Shown here: positions 8,628 through 17,696 of the stretch, piece by piece
How positions within the stretch are numbered: the stretch's first letter is position 1
How the letters are laid out: each line of letters opens with the position of its first letter
Assembly: GCA_019694675.1 (NCBI GenBank)
Contig: JAIBBK010000006.1
Location: forward strand, 1 to 64,000
DNA from: Ignavibacteria bacterium
GTDB lineage: Bacteria > Bacteroidota > Ignavibacteria > Tepidaquicellales > Tepidaquicellaceae
Length of the DNA: 64,000 nt
Reading direction: 5' to 3'
Translations under genes and position numbers: made by a program
The notes under the pieces: model-generated
What the model was told of the DNA's origin: nothing
Database searches by the model: none
The model's input: the letters and a program-made list of their open reading frames with translations, nothing else

Positions 8628-9971
8628 ATGAGCGTTGACATTGTAATGCCCAAGATGGGTGAGTCCATCATGGAAGGGACCATCCTGAAATGGCACAAGA
8701 AACCCGGCGACAAAGTGGAGGTTGATGAGACGATCCTCGAGATCTCCACAGACAAAGTTGATACTGAAGTTCCGTCCCCGGAGGCCGGAATTGTGGCCGA
8801 GATACTTTTCAAAGAGGGAGATGTTGTTGAAGTAGGCAAAGTAATTGCGAGACTGAGCGGAAACGGAGGAGGAGCTGTTTCATCCGAACCTGCAGCTGAG
8901 CCTAAGGCAGCCGAGCCGGTAAGTGAAGTGAAGTCTGCTCCTGCTGTGAAACAGGTTGAAGAGCAGGTTACGTTATCGGAAGTTCCCTCAGCAGGCAACG
9001 GAAGATTCTATTCACCCCTTGTGCTGAACATTGCAAAGAAGGAAGGCATCCCGCTTTCTGAACTTGAGAGAATACAGGGAACAGGAATTGAAGGAAGAGT
9101 TTCAAAGAAAGACATCCTGAATTATCTGAACAACAGGACATCCGCACATGCTGTTCAGCCTTCTGCAGTTCCGTCAACACCTTCCGCAAAGACCGAACCG
9201 CCGAAGACGGCTGTTCAGGAGAAGCCGGTTGAGCTTCCGAAGCAGAAGATTGATTACAACGAAGCGGGATTATCAGTACTCGAGTTTGACAATGTAAGGC
9301 AGAAGATGGCCGAACACATGATCGTTTCAAAGAGGGTTTCGCCTCACGTTCAGGCCATAGCCGAGTGCGATCTTACAAATGTTGACAAAGTACGGCTTGC
9401 AATGAAAGACGAGTTTGATCAGAAGGAAGGCTTCAAACTGACTTATATGCCTTTCATTTGCGAGGCCGTTGTAAAGGCGCTGAAAGATTTTCCACTTGTG
9501 AATTCCGTTATTGACGATTCGTCAGTTCCATATAAGGCAATTACAAGAAATACGATCAACCTCGGTATTGCTGTTGCCATGGACAACGGCGGCCTGATCG
9601 TTCCGGTCATACACAATGCAGACGGCATGAACCTGATAGGCATAGCCAGATCGCTGAATGACCTTGCAAAGAGGGCGAGGGTGAAGAAACTTACGCTTAA
9701 CGAGATACAGGGGGGTACTTTTTCGATCACTAACTTCGGAGTGTTTGGAAATGATATCGGCATACCGATAATAAATCAGCCGCAAGTGGCAATACTCGGG
9801 CTCGGTGCAATAAAGAAGAGGCCTGTGGTGATCGAAACCTCTGAAGGCGATTTCATTGTGCCAAGGAAGACCATGTATCTCACGCTTTCGTTTGACCACA
9901 GATTGGTTGACGGAGCACTTGGCGGGAACTTCATCATGAGGATCGCGCATTATATCAACAATTATCAGTGA
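8628..9971 (+). CDS. 2-oxoacid dehydrogenase complex E2 (dihydrolipoamide acyltransferase)
   Basis: Acyltransferase core of a pyruvate, 2-oxoglutarate or branched-chain 2-oxoacid dehydrogenase complex; 447 residues. Order: one lipoyl domain (1-~78, lipoylated Lys43 in 'STDKVD'), an Ala/Pro/Glu-rich linker, the peripheral subunit-binding domain (~126-166, 'YSPLVLNIAKKEGI'), a second flexible linker, and the catalytic domain ending in 'FDHRLVDGALGG' (His and Asp of the HxxxDG motif). AGGAG at 8612-8616 supports the ATG at 8628. No E1 or E3 gene is adjacent, so the substrate cannot be assigned. A terminator follows. Confidence 0.92.
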   Translation: MSVDIVMPKMGESIMEGTILKWHKKPGDKVEVDETILEISTDKVDTEVPSPEAGIVAEILFKEGDVVEVGKVIARLSGNGGGAVSSEPAAEPKAAEPVSEVKSAPAVKQVEEQVTLSEVPSAGNGRFYSPLVLNIAKKEGIPLSELERIQGTGIEGRVSKKDILNYLNNRTSAHAVQPSAVPSTPSAKTEPPKTAVQEKPVELPKQKIDYNEAGLSVLEFDNVRQKMAEHMIVSKRVSPHVQAIAECDLTNVDKVRLAMKDEFDQKEGFKLTYMPFICEAVVKALKDFPLVNSVIDDSSVPYKAITRNTINLGIAVAMDNGGLIVPVIHNADGMNLIGIARSLNDLAKRARVKKLTLNEIQGGTFSITNFGVFGNDIGIPIINQPQVAILGLGAIKKRPVVIETSEGDFIVPRKTMYLTLSFDHRLVDGALGGNFIMRIAHYINNYQ

Positions 9972-10008
9972 AGCGACGGCTGAAGCCGCGAAGCATCACA
10001 TGAAGTGG

Positions 10009-10048
10009 AAGGGGGGAAAAGACAACATTTTGTTCCCCCTTTTCTTTT
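10009..10048 (+). terminator. Rho-independent terminator after E2
   Basis: G-rich arm (10009-10018) pairs with the C-rich arm (10033-10041) with one bulged G, followed by a T-rich run to 10048. It lies 38 nt after the E2 stop and only 16 nt before the subtilase start, so it should separate the two transcripts or act as an attenuator for the subtilase. Confidence 0.7.
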
Positions 10049-10063
10049 AACAGCAAAACAGTA

Positions 10064-11791
10064 ATGACAAAAAGTCTTGCAATAGCAGTTGCGTTTTTTC
10101 TGATCACTCCGGTAATCTCCTATACGCAGGAGAATGCTGATACAAAGTACTGGATAATTTTCAAAGACAAGGGCAATTACAAGTCTGATGCTGATATGTC
10201 CCCGGGCAGTCCCGCGTACAATGCGGCACGCGAGATCATTTCCGAAAGGGCGATCAACAGAAGAAAGAAGGTGCTTGAAGAGGAACAACTCCTTCAATAT
10301 TCCGATTTGCCGGTCGAAAGATCTTATGTTAACGGAGTTTCCGGCTTAGGCATAAAGATTATTGCCGAATCAAGATGGCTGAACGGAGTAAGCGCCTATC
10401 TGACAGCAGAGCAGGCTGACAAGGTAAGATCACTTCCGTATGTAAGCAAAACTGCCGTTGTTCAAAGATTGCAGAAGCAGAAAATCGGCACCGGGAGAAC
10501 AGCAGACATCACCAAAAGCATTAACGATTACGGAAATTCCAGAAAACAAATGGACTTGGTGAATGTGCCGAAAGCACACGATCTGGGTATAACTGGCAAA
10601 GGGGTTTTGATCGCATGCTTTGATGACGGTTTTGACTGGAAGAATCATGAAGCTCTCAGGGACCTGAATGTGATCGGCGAATATGATTTCATCAACGGGG
10701 ATCCCCGCACCTACTATGAAGTGAATCAATCGTATGAAGACAAAAGAAATCAGGGACAGCACGGCACGGGTGTGGTTTCAACCATGAGCGGTTACAAAGA
10801 AGGAAAGCTTGTTGGCCCGGCTTACGAATCCGACCTGCTTCTTGCAAAGACAGAATATGTGCCCACGGAAACTCCTATGGAGGAAGACTTCTGGCTTGAG
10901 GCAACCGAATGGGCTGAGGCCGAAGGAGCAGACATTATAACAAGTTCGCTCATCTACAAAGCTTATGATTCTCCGTTCGGATCCAATTCATATGAGTATA
11001 AAGACTTCAACGGAAAAGTAGCGGTAACATCTTTCGCCGCATCGAGGGCGGCGTATCTTGGAGTGGTTGTATGCCAGGCAATGGGAAACTACTTTCAGAC
11101 TCAGACCCCTTCTCTGGGTTCTGCGGCGGACGCTGACTCCATTATCTCGGTTGGAGCAGTTGCACCGAACGGTACACCTGCCGGATTCACTTCCAACGGC
11201 CCCACCAGCGACGGAAGAATCAAACCGGATGTATCCGCACCCGGAGTAATGGTTTACGCAGCACTAGTAAAAGAGATCTCGGGCAATGATTCGACTTACG
11301 AATATGTGTCAGGCACATCATATTCAACACCGATAACCGCAGGAATATGTGCGATGATCTTATCTGCGCATCCGGAACTTACACCGCTGGAAGTAAGGGA
11401 TGCATTGAGAAATACGGCAAGCCGGTCAGGCTCGCCTGATAATGTGCTTGGTTGGGGCATTGTGAATGCTTACGATGCTCTGCTTTATCACGGGCCTGTG
11501 TGGAGCAATTCGGCACAGTTCACTGAAGAAGGCGGCAATCTCATTGCAGGCATTAAGTCTGCTTCAAGAGGCACACTGGACAAGAATTCAATGCTCATGT
11601 GGTATTCGACGGACGGAGGAAACTCATACACAAAAACTGCGATGACATACCGCGGACAATCGGATGCAGATAGCGGAGGAGAATATTTTGCGGAGCTTCA
11701 GGGTGTTGATGCGGCTCAGGAACTTACTTACTATTTTACTGTGAATGACGAAAGCGGCAAGGAGCATTCCTCACCTGTGATGAAGAAGTGA
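10064..11791 (+). CDS. Secreted subtilisin-like serine peptidase (S8)
   Basis: Exported endopeptidase, 575 residues. Residues 1-~20 form a Sec signal peptide, followed by a propeptide-like segment to ~160. The catalytic triad is visible as D187 (IACFDDGFD), H233 (GQHGTGVVS) and S419 (SGTSYSTP), with the oxyanion Asn342 in 'AMGNYF'. After the peptidase domain comes a ~95-residue beta-rich extension, but no NPFNP-type or dockerin-like tail, unlike most other secreted proteins in the window. It is convergent with gmhA (6 nt gap). Confidence 0.9.
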   Translation: MTKSLAIAVAFFLITPVISYTQENADTKYWIIFKDKGNYKSDADMSPGSPAYNAAREIISERAINRRKKVLEEEQLLQYSDLPVERSYVNGVSGLGIKIIAESRWLNGVSAYLTAEQADKVRSLPYVSKTAVVQRLQKQKIGTGRTADITKSINDYGNSRKQMDLVNVPKAHDLGITGKGVLIACFDDGFDWKNHEALRDLNVIGEYDFINGDPRTYYEVNQSYEDKRNQGQHGTGVVSTMSGYKEGKLVGPAYESDLLLAKTEYVPTETPMEEDFWLEATEWAEAEGADIITSSLIYKAYDSPFGSNSYEYKDFNGKVAVTSFAASRAAYLGVVVCQAMGNYFQTQTPSLGSAADADSIISVGAVAPNGTPAGFTSNGPTSDGRIKPDVSAPGVMVYAALVKEISGNDSTYEYVSGTSYSTPITAGICAMILSAHPELTPLEVRDALRNTASRSGSPDNVLGWGIVNAYDALLYHGPVWSNSAQFTEEGGNLIAGIKSASRGTLDKNSMLMWYSTDGGNSYTKTAMTYRGQSDADSGGEYFAELQGVDAAQELTYYFTVNDESGKEHSSPVMKK

Positions 11792-11797
11792 ATACTT

Positions 11798-12382
11798 TCA
11801 GCCGTAAAGCTCCCTCTCTGTAATTTCGCACAGTATGTGTCCTATGGTGATGTGGCACTCCTGAATGCGCTGTGTGTTAGCTGTGGGCACAATTATGGCT
11901 ACGTCACATTTTTCTGCCAGCTTGCCGCCCGTGCCCCCAAGAAAGCCGACCACTTTTATGTTCTTAGTACGTGCCCGTTCAACGGCCTTCAGCATGTTGG
12001 GCGAGTTACCGCTTGTTGATATGCAAATGAACACATCACCTTCACATCCAATACCTTCAATGCTTCTGGCGATCACGTTCTCAAAGCCGATATCGTTTCC
12101 CCCTGCCGTGAGATTTGATGAATCGGTGGTAAGCGCAATTGCTGCAATTGCAGGACGGTCAAGGTCATGAGAGAGTCTTATCATGAACTCGGTGGCAATA
12201 TGCTGAGAATCTGCAGCGCTCCCCCCGTTGCCTGCGAGCATGATCTTCTTGCCATTCTTAACTGCTTCCACCAGCATATCCGCCGAGGTTGAAATACTTC
12301 CGGAGCACTTCTCCAAGACCAAGAGCTTAACCTTTGAACTCTCGGTAAGTGATCCTGCTATGAAATCTCTTCTGTCAAACAT
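11798..12382 (-). CDS. gmhA: Phosphoheptose isomerase (sedoheptulose 7-phosphate isomerase)
   Basis: First step of ADP-heptose synthesis for LPS core: sedoheptulose 7-phosphate to D-glycero-D-manno-heptose 7-phosphate. 194 residues, the full family length, a single SIS domain. Signatures: 'AGNGGSAADSQHIATEF' (sugar-phosphate and zinc-site residues) and 'CISTSGNSPN'. The C-terminal 'RIQECHITIGHILCE' carries the catalytic and zinc-binding His/Glu. It lies 5 nt after waaA and is the last gene of the long minus-strand operon beginning at rplM. Confidence 0.93.
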   Translation of the reverse strand: MFDRRDFIAGSLTESSKVKLLVLEKCSGSISTSADMLVEAVKNGKKIMLAGNGGSAADSQHIATEFMIRLSHDLDRPAIAAIALTTDSSNLTAGGNDIGFENVIARSIEGIGCEGDVFICISTSGNSPNMLKAVERARTKNIKVVGFLGGTGGKLAEKCDVAIIVPTANTQRIQECHITIGHILCEITERELYG

Positions 12383-12387
12383 TTGAA

Positions 12388-13662
12388 TTAAGTAATGTGA
12401 TTTACAATTGTTTCCGCTATACCGGCTGAGTTCCTGAACACGTCTTCACATTTCATGCCGATCTCCTTCCTCTTTTCCTCATCAGAAAGCAGTTCCCTGA
12501 ATTGTTTGTAAAACTGCCTCGTGTTCTTTACAACAATACCGCATCCGCACGATATCAGTATTTCGTCTTCATCCGAGTTCTTGACGGCGTTGGCAAAGAA
12601 AATAGGCATGTTAAATATAGCAGGTTCAAGAATGTTATGAAGCCCAGTTTTGAAGCCTCCACCGACATAGCTCAGACATGCCGCAGAGTATAGCTTTGAG
12701 AGTATTCCGACACGGTCAATGATGATCAGATTCTCATCCTTGTACCGGCTGATGTCTGACAATCTGACGGACCTTATCTTCTTGTATTGTTCAAGTGACC
12801 TCTCTATCGCAGACAGCTTTGTTTCCTTCGGCTCATGAGGCACAAGCATCACGAGAAGGTCTTTGTGGTAGCTGAGCGCCTTGTCAATTGCCGGCAGCAA
12901 CACCTCTTCATCATCCTTCCAGGAACTTCCCATCACGAACACTTTCTTTTCCGCAAGATCAATCCCGGGAAAAAACTCTGCTGCACTTTGTTCTTTCGAA
13001 GTCCGGAGGACCCTTTCAAACTTTGAGTCGCCGGCCCTTACAACTCTGGGACCGAACCCGCTCAGAATTCTCCTGTAATTTTCCTCGTCAAACTCATCAA
13101 TCACAAACACATCGTCAAGCATTCTGTACATTGTCTTCTTGAATGAGGAGACTACGGGAAGCGACCAGGTCCTGTCATTCTCATCGAATCTCGCATTTGC
13201 CACCACGAGTTTGATACCGGTCTTCTTTGCTTTATAGATCAGATTGTACCAGAGGTCATATCTCATGAACACAATCATTTCCGGACTGACCTTTTCAAGA
13301 AATTCCGAGACGTTCCCGTACGAATCCATGGGAAGGTATGTCTTTGCCATTTCTGTTCCGGAGACCTTGCAGTGCCTGAAGCCCGAAGGCGAGAAAAACG
13401 AATTGACTACGCAGTAACCTTTCCTGATGAACTGCTCTGCAAGAGGAACCGATTGCTGATACTCTCCCAGGGATGAACAGTGTATGAGAACCCTCTTTCT
13501 GCCTTTCAAAACGGCAAGAGACCTGTCCAGCTCGCTGAACAGATCTCTTCTCCCATTCAAACCTTCCCTGACCTTTGAATTGAACAGCGCAAAGATCCTG
13601 AAGAATATCCAAATAGACGGAACTCCAAGCAGGTTATATACAACAAGCCAGAGTTTCCTCAT
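12388..13662 (-). CDS. waaA: 3-deoxy-D-manno-octulosonic acid (Kdo) transferase
   Basis: Transfers Kdo from CMP-Kdo to lipid A precursor at the inner membrane; GT30 family, 424 residues. A hydrophobic N-terminal anchor (~residues 5-27) is followed by 'LIHCSSLGEYQQSVPL', whose Glu corresponds to the catalytic base, then 'MDSYGNVSEFLEKVSPE' and 'NARFDENDRTWSLP'. The second Rossmann half has 'FVMGSSWKDDEE', 'VPHEPKE' and 'SYVGGGFKTGLHNILEPA'. It sits between frr and gmhA, so LPS and ribosome-recycling genes share a transcript. Confidence 0.93.
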   Translation of the reverse strand: MRKLWLVVYNLLGVPSIWIFFRIFALFNSKVREGLNGRRDLFSELDRSLAVLKGRKRVLIHCSSLGEYQQSVPLAEQFIRKGYCVVNSFFSPSGFRHCKVSGTEMAKTYLPMDSYGNVSEFLEKVSPEMIVFMRYDLWYNLIYKAKKTGIKLVVANARFDENDRTWSLPVVSSFKKTMYRMLDDVFVIDEFDEENYRRILSGFGPRVVRAGDSKFERVLRTSKEQSAAEFFPGIDLAEKKVFVMGSSWKDDEEVLLPAIDKALSYHKDLLVMLVPHEPKETKLSAIERSLEQYKKIRSVRLSDISRYKDENLIIIDRVGILSKLYSAACLSYVGGGFKTGLHNILEPAIFNMPIFFANAVKNSDEDEILISCGCGIVVKNTRQFYKQFRELLSDEEKRKEIGMKCEDVFRNSAGIAETIVNHIT

Positions 13663-13674
13663 GGTGCATTATTC

Positions 13675-14232
13675 TTAGACTTCCATGATCTCTTTCTCCT
13701 TCGAAGCAAGGAGATCATCAATGGACTTTATGTGCTTATCGGTTAACTTCTGAACTTCCGTTTCGGCGGTCTTCCTTTCGTCTTCCGAAATGTGCTCTTC
13801 CTTTTCTGTCTTCTTAAGATGTTCAATGGATTCCCTTCTCACATTTCTGACCGCTACCTTTCCGTCCTCGGCAAATTTCTTTACCAGCTTCACGATCTCT
13901 CTTCTTCTTTCTTCGTTGAGCGGTGGGATCGGCACTCTGATGATGTTGCCGTCGTTAGACGGATTCAGTCCGAGATTGGCCGCCTGAATTGCTTTCTCAA
14001 TGAGTGACAATGCTGACTTGTCCCACGGCTGAACCGTAAGAGTGTGATAGTCAGGCGTTGAAATGTTTCCGAGCTGGATCAGCGGAGTGGGAGTTCCGAA
14101 GTAATCAACCTTTACGCCGTCAAGCAGGTTCGTAGTTGCCTTTCCGGTTCTGATCTTGGTGAATTCAGCTCTTACATGTTCCACGGCCTTGTCCATTTTC
14201 TCGGTTGTGGATTTGAGAATATCTTTTATCAT
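13675..14232 (-). CDS. frr: Ribosome recycling factor
   Basis: Splits post-termination ribosomes with EF-G. 185 residues, the standard length. The three-helix bundle is recognisable, with 'EFTKIRTGKATTNLLDGVKV' early, 'ISTPDYHTLTVQPWDKS' in domain II, and 'IPPLNEERRREIVKLVKK', 'RNVRRE' and a Lys/Glu-rich terminal helix. It follows pyrH by 18 nt and precedes waaA by 12 nt. Confidence 0.97.
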   Translation of the reverse strand: MIKDILKSTTEKMDKAVEHVRAEFTKIRTGKATTNLLDGVKVDYFGTPTPLIQLGNISTPDYHTLTVQPWDKSALSLIEKAIQAANLGLNPSNDGNIIRVPIPPLNEERRREIVKLVKKFAEDGKVAVRNVRRESIEHLKKTEKEEHISEDERKTAETEVQKLTDKHIKSIDDLLASKEKEIMEV

Positions 14233-14250
14233 GATGATTGAATTTTCCGT

Positions 14251-14973
14251 TTAGCTGATTAATGTTCCGATGTTCTCGCCTTTGACAAGTTTGAGAAGGT
14301 TGTCCTTCCTGTTCATGTTGTAGACTTTGATCGGCAGATTGTTTTCCTGGCAAAGTGTTATCGAGGTCAGGTCCATAACTCTGAGATCCTGTTCAAGGAC
14401 ATCGAGGTAGGTAAGTTCCTTGTACATCTTAGCTTTTGCGTTCTTCTCCGGATCAGAATCATAAACTCCGTCAACCCTCGTACCCTTGATGATCACATCA
14501 GCCTTGATCTCGATTGCTCTAAGTGCGGCCGCAGTGTCTGTTGTGAAGTAAGGGCTTCCTGTGCCTGCGGAGAATATCACTATCCTCTTCTTTTCAAGAT
14601 GCCTTACGGCTCTTCTCAAAATGAATGGCTCCGCGATCTCTTCCATTCTTATCGCTGTCTGCACACGGGTCTGAATTCCCTTCTTCTCCAGAGCATTCTG
14701 CACTGCAAGAGAGTTTATTATCGTAGCAAGCATTCCCATCTGATCGCCAGTGACCCTGTCAATTCCCTGCTTCCTCGCGGAGAGGCCTCTGTATATGTTG
14801 CCGCCTCCAACCACCAGGCCGATCTCGACTCCAAGCTTTGCAACCTTCTCAACTTCGCCTGCAATCTTCTCAAGTACTTCTGAGTCTATGCCGAAACTGC
14901 GTTCGCCCATAAGCGATTCACCGCTTAGCTTTAGCAGTATCCTATTGTATTGCAGATGCGAAGTCTTTTTCAT
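14251..14973 (-). CDS. pyrH: UMP kinase
   Basis: Phosphorylates UMP to UDP. 240 residues, amino-acid kinase fold. Seen: '[12 protein letters not shown]' (nucleotide loop), '[12 protein letters not shown]' with '[14 protein letters not shown]' (UMP site), '[18 protein letters not shown]' and '[10 protein letters not shown]'. Located 3 nt after tsf in the conserved rpsB-tsf-pyrH-frr order. Confidence 0.97.
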   Translation of the reverse strand: MKKTSHLQYNRILLKLSGESLMGERSFGIDSEVLEKIAGEVEKVAKLGVEIGLVVGGGNIYRGLSARKQGIDRVTGDQMGMLATIINSLAVQNALEKKGIQTRVQTAIRMEEIAEPFILRRAVRHLEKKRIVIFSAGTGSPYFTTDTAAALRAIEIKADVIIKGTRVDGVYDSDPEKNAKAKMYKELTYLDVLEQDLRVMDLTSITLCQENNLPIKVYNMNRKDNLLKLVKGENIGTLIS

Positions 14974-14976
14974 TGA

Positions 14977-15840
14977 CTACTTCTTCTCTCCGCCAAGCTG
15001 ATACCTAACCATGCTAATGATCTCCAGGCCTGCGTTGGTTGACTTGTTGAATTCCTCTATGAGCGCCTTGATGCTCTTTGAAGATTCATTGATATATTCC
15101 TGTTCGAGCAGACAGTTCTCCTGAAAGAACCTCTCTATCTTGTTGTTGACTATTGTCTGAGCGATGTTGTCCGGCTTGTTCTCGTTCTTTGCGAGCGTCA
15201 TGTATATCTCTTTCTCCTTCTCAATAACTGACGGCTCAATATCTTCCCTCTTGATTGCCATCGGATTCATTGCCACAACCTGCATCGCAATGCTGTTGCC
15301 GAGCTTCTCGGCATCCGGCGAGTAAGCACCCTTGAATCCGACTATTGACCCAAGCTTGCTTCCGAAGTGTATGTAACCTGCAATGAAGCCGTCGGGTGAG
15401 TTCAAGAAGTCGGCTCGCCTGAATTCAGTCTTCTCGCCCACTTTGCCCATGAACCCGTCGATCTTTTCCTTTACCGTGAGTCCGTCGGCGGTCTTTGCTT
15501 CGAGGATCTTCTCAACATCATTTGTCTTTGCGCTGAAGGCGGCTTCAGCTATCATGTCGGAGAGATTCTGAAACTCATCTCCCTTGGAAACAAAATCCGT
15601 CTCGCAGTTAAGCTCTATTATTGAGGCCGTTTTCTTGTCTCCGGCTATCTTCATTTTCACAGCGCCTTCGTTTGCAGCTTTATCGGCTCTCTTTACGGCC
15701 ATTGCGGCGCCTTTTTTTCTGAGGTGTTCAACGGCCTTTTCAATGTCGCCTTCAACTTCCTGAAGAGCTTTCTTGCAGTCATTGATTCCTGCACCGGTCT
15801 TATTCCTCAGTTCCTTTATGAGATCGAGTGTAATTTCCAT
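14977..15840 (-). CDS. tsf: Elongation factor Ts
   Basis: Nucleotide exchange factor for EF-Tu. 287 residues. The N-terminal UBA-like domain has 'LRNKTGAGINDCKKALQE' and the core has 'NCETDFVSKGDEF', the diagnostic segment. The C-terminal part ends with 'STNAGLEIISMVRYQLG'. It lies directly downstream of rpsB (25 nt) and upstream of pyrH. Confidence 0.97.
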   Translation of the reverse strand: MEITLDLIKELRNKTGAGINDCKKALQEVEGDIEKAVEHLRKKGAAMAVKRADKAANEGAVKMKIAGDKKTASIIELNCETDFVSKGDEFQNLSDMIAEAAFSAKTNDVEKILEAKTADGLTVKEKIDGFMGKVGEKTEFRRADFLNSPDGFIAGYIHFGSKLGSIVGFKGAYSPDAEKLGNSIAMQVVAMNPMAIKREDIEPSVIEKEKEIYMTLAKNENKPDNIAQTIVNNKIERFFQENCLLEQEYINESSKSIKALIEEFNKSTNAGLEIISMVRYQLGGEKK

Positions 15841-15865
15841 TTTATCGTATGAGATTAATTGATTT

Positions 15866-16603
15866 TTACTGTTCGAGCTTCTCTTTCATTTCTTCAGATT
15901 CATCCTCTTCCTTTATCCTTGCTTCATTGACGCCCTGAAGAACCGCATCTGCCATTGCCCTGGTAATTATCTCAATTGACTTCACTGCGTCATCATTAGC
16001 AGGTACCGGATAGTCAACCAGATCGGGGTCACAATTCGTGTCAACTATTGCATAGACGGGGATGTTGAGCTTCCTTGCTTCACTGATCGCAATGTGTTCC
16101 TTCCTGATGTCAACCACGAAGATCGCACCCGGAAGCCTCGTCATGTTCACAATTCCGTTAAGCACCTTCTCAAGCTTTTCCCTTTCTCTTGAAAGAATCA
16201 GTCTTTCCTTTTTCACCAGCTTTTCAAACGTGCCGTCAGCTTCCATTCTCTGAATGTTCGTGAGCTTCTTGATGCTCTTTCTTACCGTGTTGAAATTGGT
16301 AAGCATGCCGCCAAGCCATCTCTCGGAGACGTAGAACGCGCCGCACCTTTCGGCCTGATCCTTGATTATCTGCTTCGCCTGCTTCTTTGTTCCGACAAAA
16401 AGCACCTTCTTGCCTTCGCCTGATATTCTTGCAAGAGCATTAGACGCCTCTTCAATCAGGGACAGCGTTTTCTTAAGGTCAATGATGTGAATGCCGTTTC
16501 TTTCCATGAAGATGTACTTCTTCATTTTCGGATCCCATCTTCTTGTCAGATGCCCGAAGTGCGAGCCTGCCAAAAGCAGGTCTTCAACTTGTACTTTGCT
16601 CAT
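15866..16603 (-). CDS. rpsB: 30S ribosomal protein S2
   Basis: Small-subunit ribosomal protein, 245 residues from the chosen start. Seen: '[20 protein letters not shown]', '[14 protein letters not shown]', '[13 protein letters not shown]' and '[20 protein letters not shown]'. The open frame extends upstream to 16648, but ATG at 16603 ([10 protein letters not shown]) is preferred because it is preceded by AGGAG (~10 nt upstream on the minus strand) and matches the family N-terminus. A Glu-rich tail ends the protein. Confidence 0.96.
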   Translation of the reverse strand: MSKVQVEDLLLAGSHFGHLTRRWDPKMKKYIFMERNGIHIIDLKKTLSLIEEASNALARISGEGKKVLFVGTKKQAKQIIKDQAERCGAFYVSERWLGGMLTNFNTVRKSIKKLTNIQRMEADGTFEKLVKKERLILSREREKLEKVLNGIVNMTRLPGAIFVVDIRKEHIAISEARKLNIPVYAIVDTNCDPDLVDYPVPANDDAVKSIEIITRAMADAVLQGVNEARIKEEDESEEMKEKLEQ

Positions 16604-16681
16604 TGATTTGGTTTTCTCCTGTTCTTTTGTAAGCCAGAACAGCTTCATGAATGCAGATTTGCGTTGCGGACTGCAAGAAAC

Positions 16682-16704
16682 CCGGCAGTGCTGATGTATG
16701 CCGG
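16682..16704 (-). terminator. Hairpin between rpsI and rpsB (terminator or rpsB leader element)
   Basis: CCGGCA (16682-16687) pairs with TGCCGG (16699-16704) around an 11-nt loop. Reading on the minus strand it is followed by GTTTCTT. It lies ~79 nt upstream of the rpsB start in a 219-nt gap. It may end the rplM-rpsI transcript or belong to an rpsB leader. The T-run is weak. Confidence 0.35.
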
Positions 16705-16822
16705 ATTGTAGAAGTGTTTGACTTTTGTTATTCGTCTATCCTTCTCACTTCATGCCCAACATTTTGCATACGCAAAACACGGGTCGGACACGATCAAAGG
16801 ATATGTGTTGTTTAAAAAAATC

Positions 16823-17215
16823 TTATCTTTTAGAGAACTGGAATTTCTTCCTTGCCTTAGGCCTGCCGTATTTCTTTCTTTCAACAGCCCTCGGGTCACG
16901 TGTCATTAGTCCCTCTTTTCTGAGCGGACTCTTCAGTTCCTCGTTATTGTGAACAAGCGCCCTTGCAATTCCAAGCTTAATGGCACCAGCTTGTCCGGTA
17001 AATCCGCCGCCTGAAACATTCACCTCAACATCGTATGATCCGAGCAAATTGGTCACTCTGAGCGGATGCAGAACTTCCTGGTAAAGATTTTCGGTCTTGA
17101 AGTAAGTATTGGCTTCCTTCCCGTTTATGAGGATCTTTCCCTGACCCTGCTTTATGTGTACCCTTGCGGTGGCTGTCTTTCTTCTGCCGACCTTTAAAGT
17201 TGAATTTGTGCTCAT
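16823..17215 (-). CDS. rpsI: 30S ribosomal protein S9
   Basis: 130 residues. Family features: 'VGRRKTATARVHIKQGQGKI' near the N-terminus, 'VSGGGFTGQAGAIKLGIARA', 'GLMTRDPRAVERKKYGRPKA' and the C-terminal 'KKFQFSKR', whose terminal Arg reaches the ribosomal P site in known structures. Follows rplM by 22 nt. Confidence 0.98.
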   Translation of the reverse strand: MSTNSTLKVGRRKTATARVHIKQGQGKILINGKEANTYFKTENLYQEVLHPLRVTNLLGSYDVEVNVSGGGFTGQAGAIKLGIARALVHNNEELKSPLRKEGLMTRDPRAVERKKYGRPKARKKFQFSKR

Positions 17216-17237
17216 GTATTAATTTCTGTGTGAATTA

Positions 17238-17696
17238 TTACTTTAACTCAAGTGCGGCCGGCTTCTGAGCAGAATGCGGATGCTCCGGGCCTTTATAAAC
17301 TTTCAGCTTCTTTATGAGAGTGGTTCCCAATCTTGTCTTCGGAAGCATTCTCTTCACGGCAAGCTTAATGACTCTGTCAGGATGCTTTTCTATCATCTCC
17401 CTGTAAGACCTGCTCTTCTGGCCTCCGGGATAAAGCGAGTGTGTCAGATACTCTTTCTGCGACTCTCTCTTTCCGGTCATTCTCACTTTCTCGGCATTTA
17501 CCACCACTACCCAGTCGCCAATATCCGCATTGGGAGTGTACATAGGATTATGCTTTCCCCTTATCCTCTTAGCCACTTCGCTTGCAAGCCTGCCGAGAAT
17601 CTTGCCTTCGGCGTCAACCACATGCCATTTTTCGCCGTTTTCTGATCTTGTGGCGAACTTTGTTACCCTGTTTGTCTTCTTTATTCCGGCTTTCAT
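17238..17696 (-). CDS. rplM: 50S ribosomal protein L13
   Basis: 152 residues, the usual length. Seen: 'WHVVDAEGKILGRLASEVAK', 'GDWVVVVNAEKVRMTGKR', 'RVIKLAVKRMLPKTRLG' and 'KVYKGPEHPHSAQKP'. First gene of the operon. A weak -7-like box (CAAAATAA on the plus strand at 17717-17724, i.e. TTATTTTG) with a TTG 19 nt further upstream may be its promoter. Confidence 0.98.
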   Translation of the reverse strand: MKAGIKKTNRVTKFATRSENGEKWHVVDAEGKILGRLASEVAKRIRGKHNPMYTPNADIGDWVVVVNAEKVRMTGKRESQKEYLTHSLYPGGQKSRSYREMIEKHPDRVIKLAVKRMLPKTRLGTTLIKKLKVYKGPEHPHSAQKPAALELK

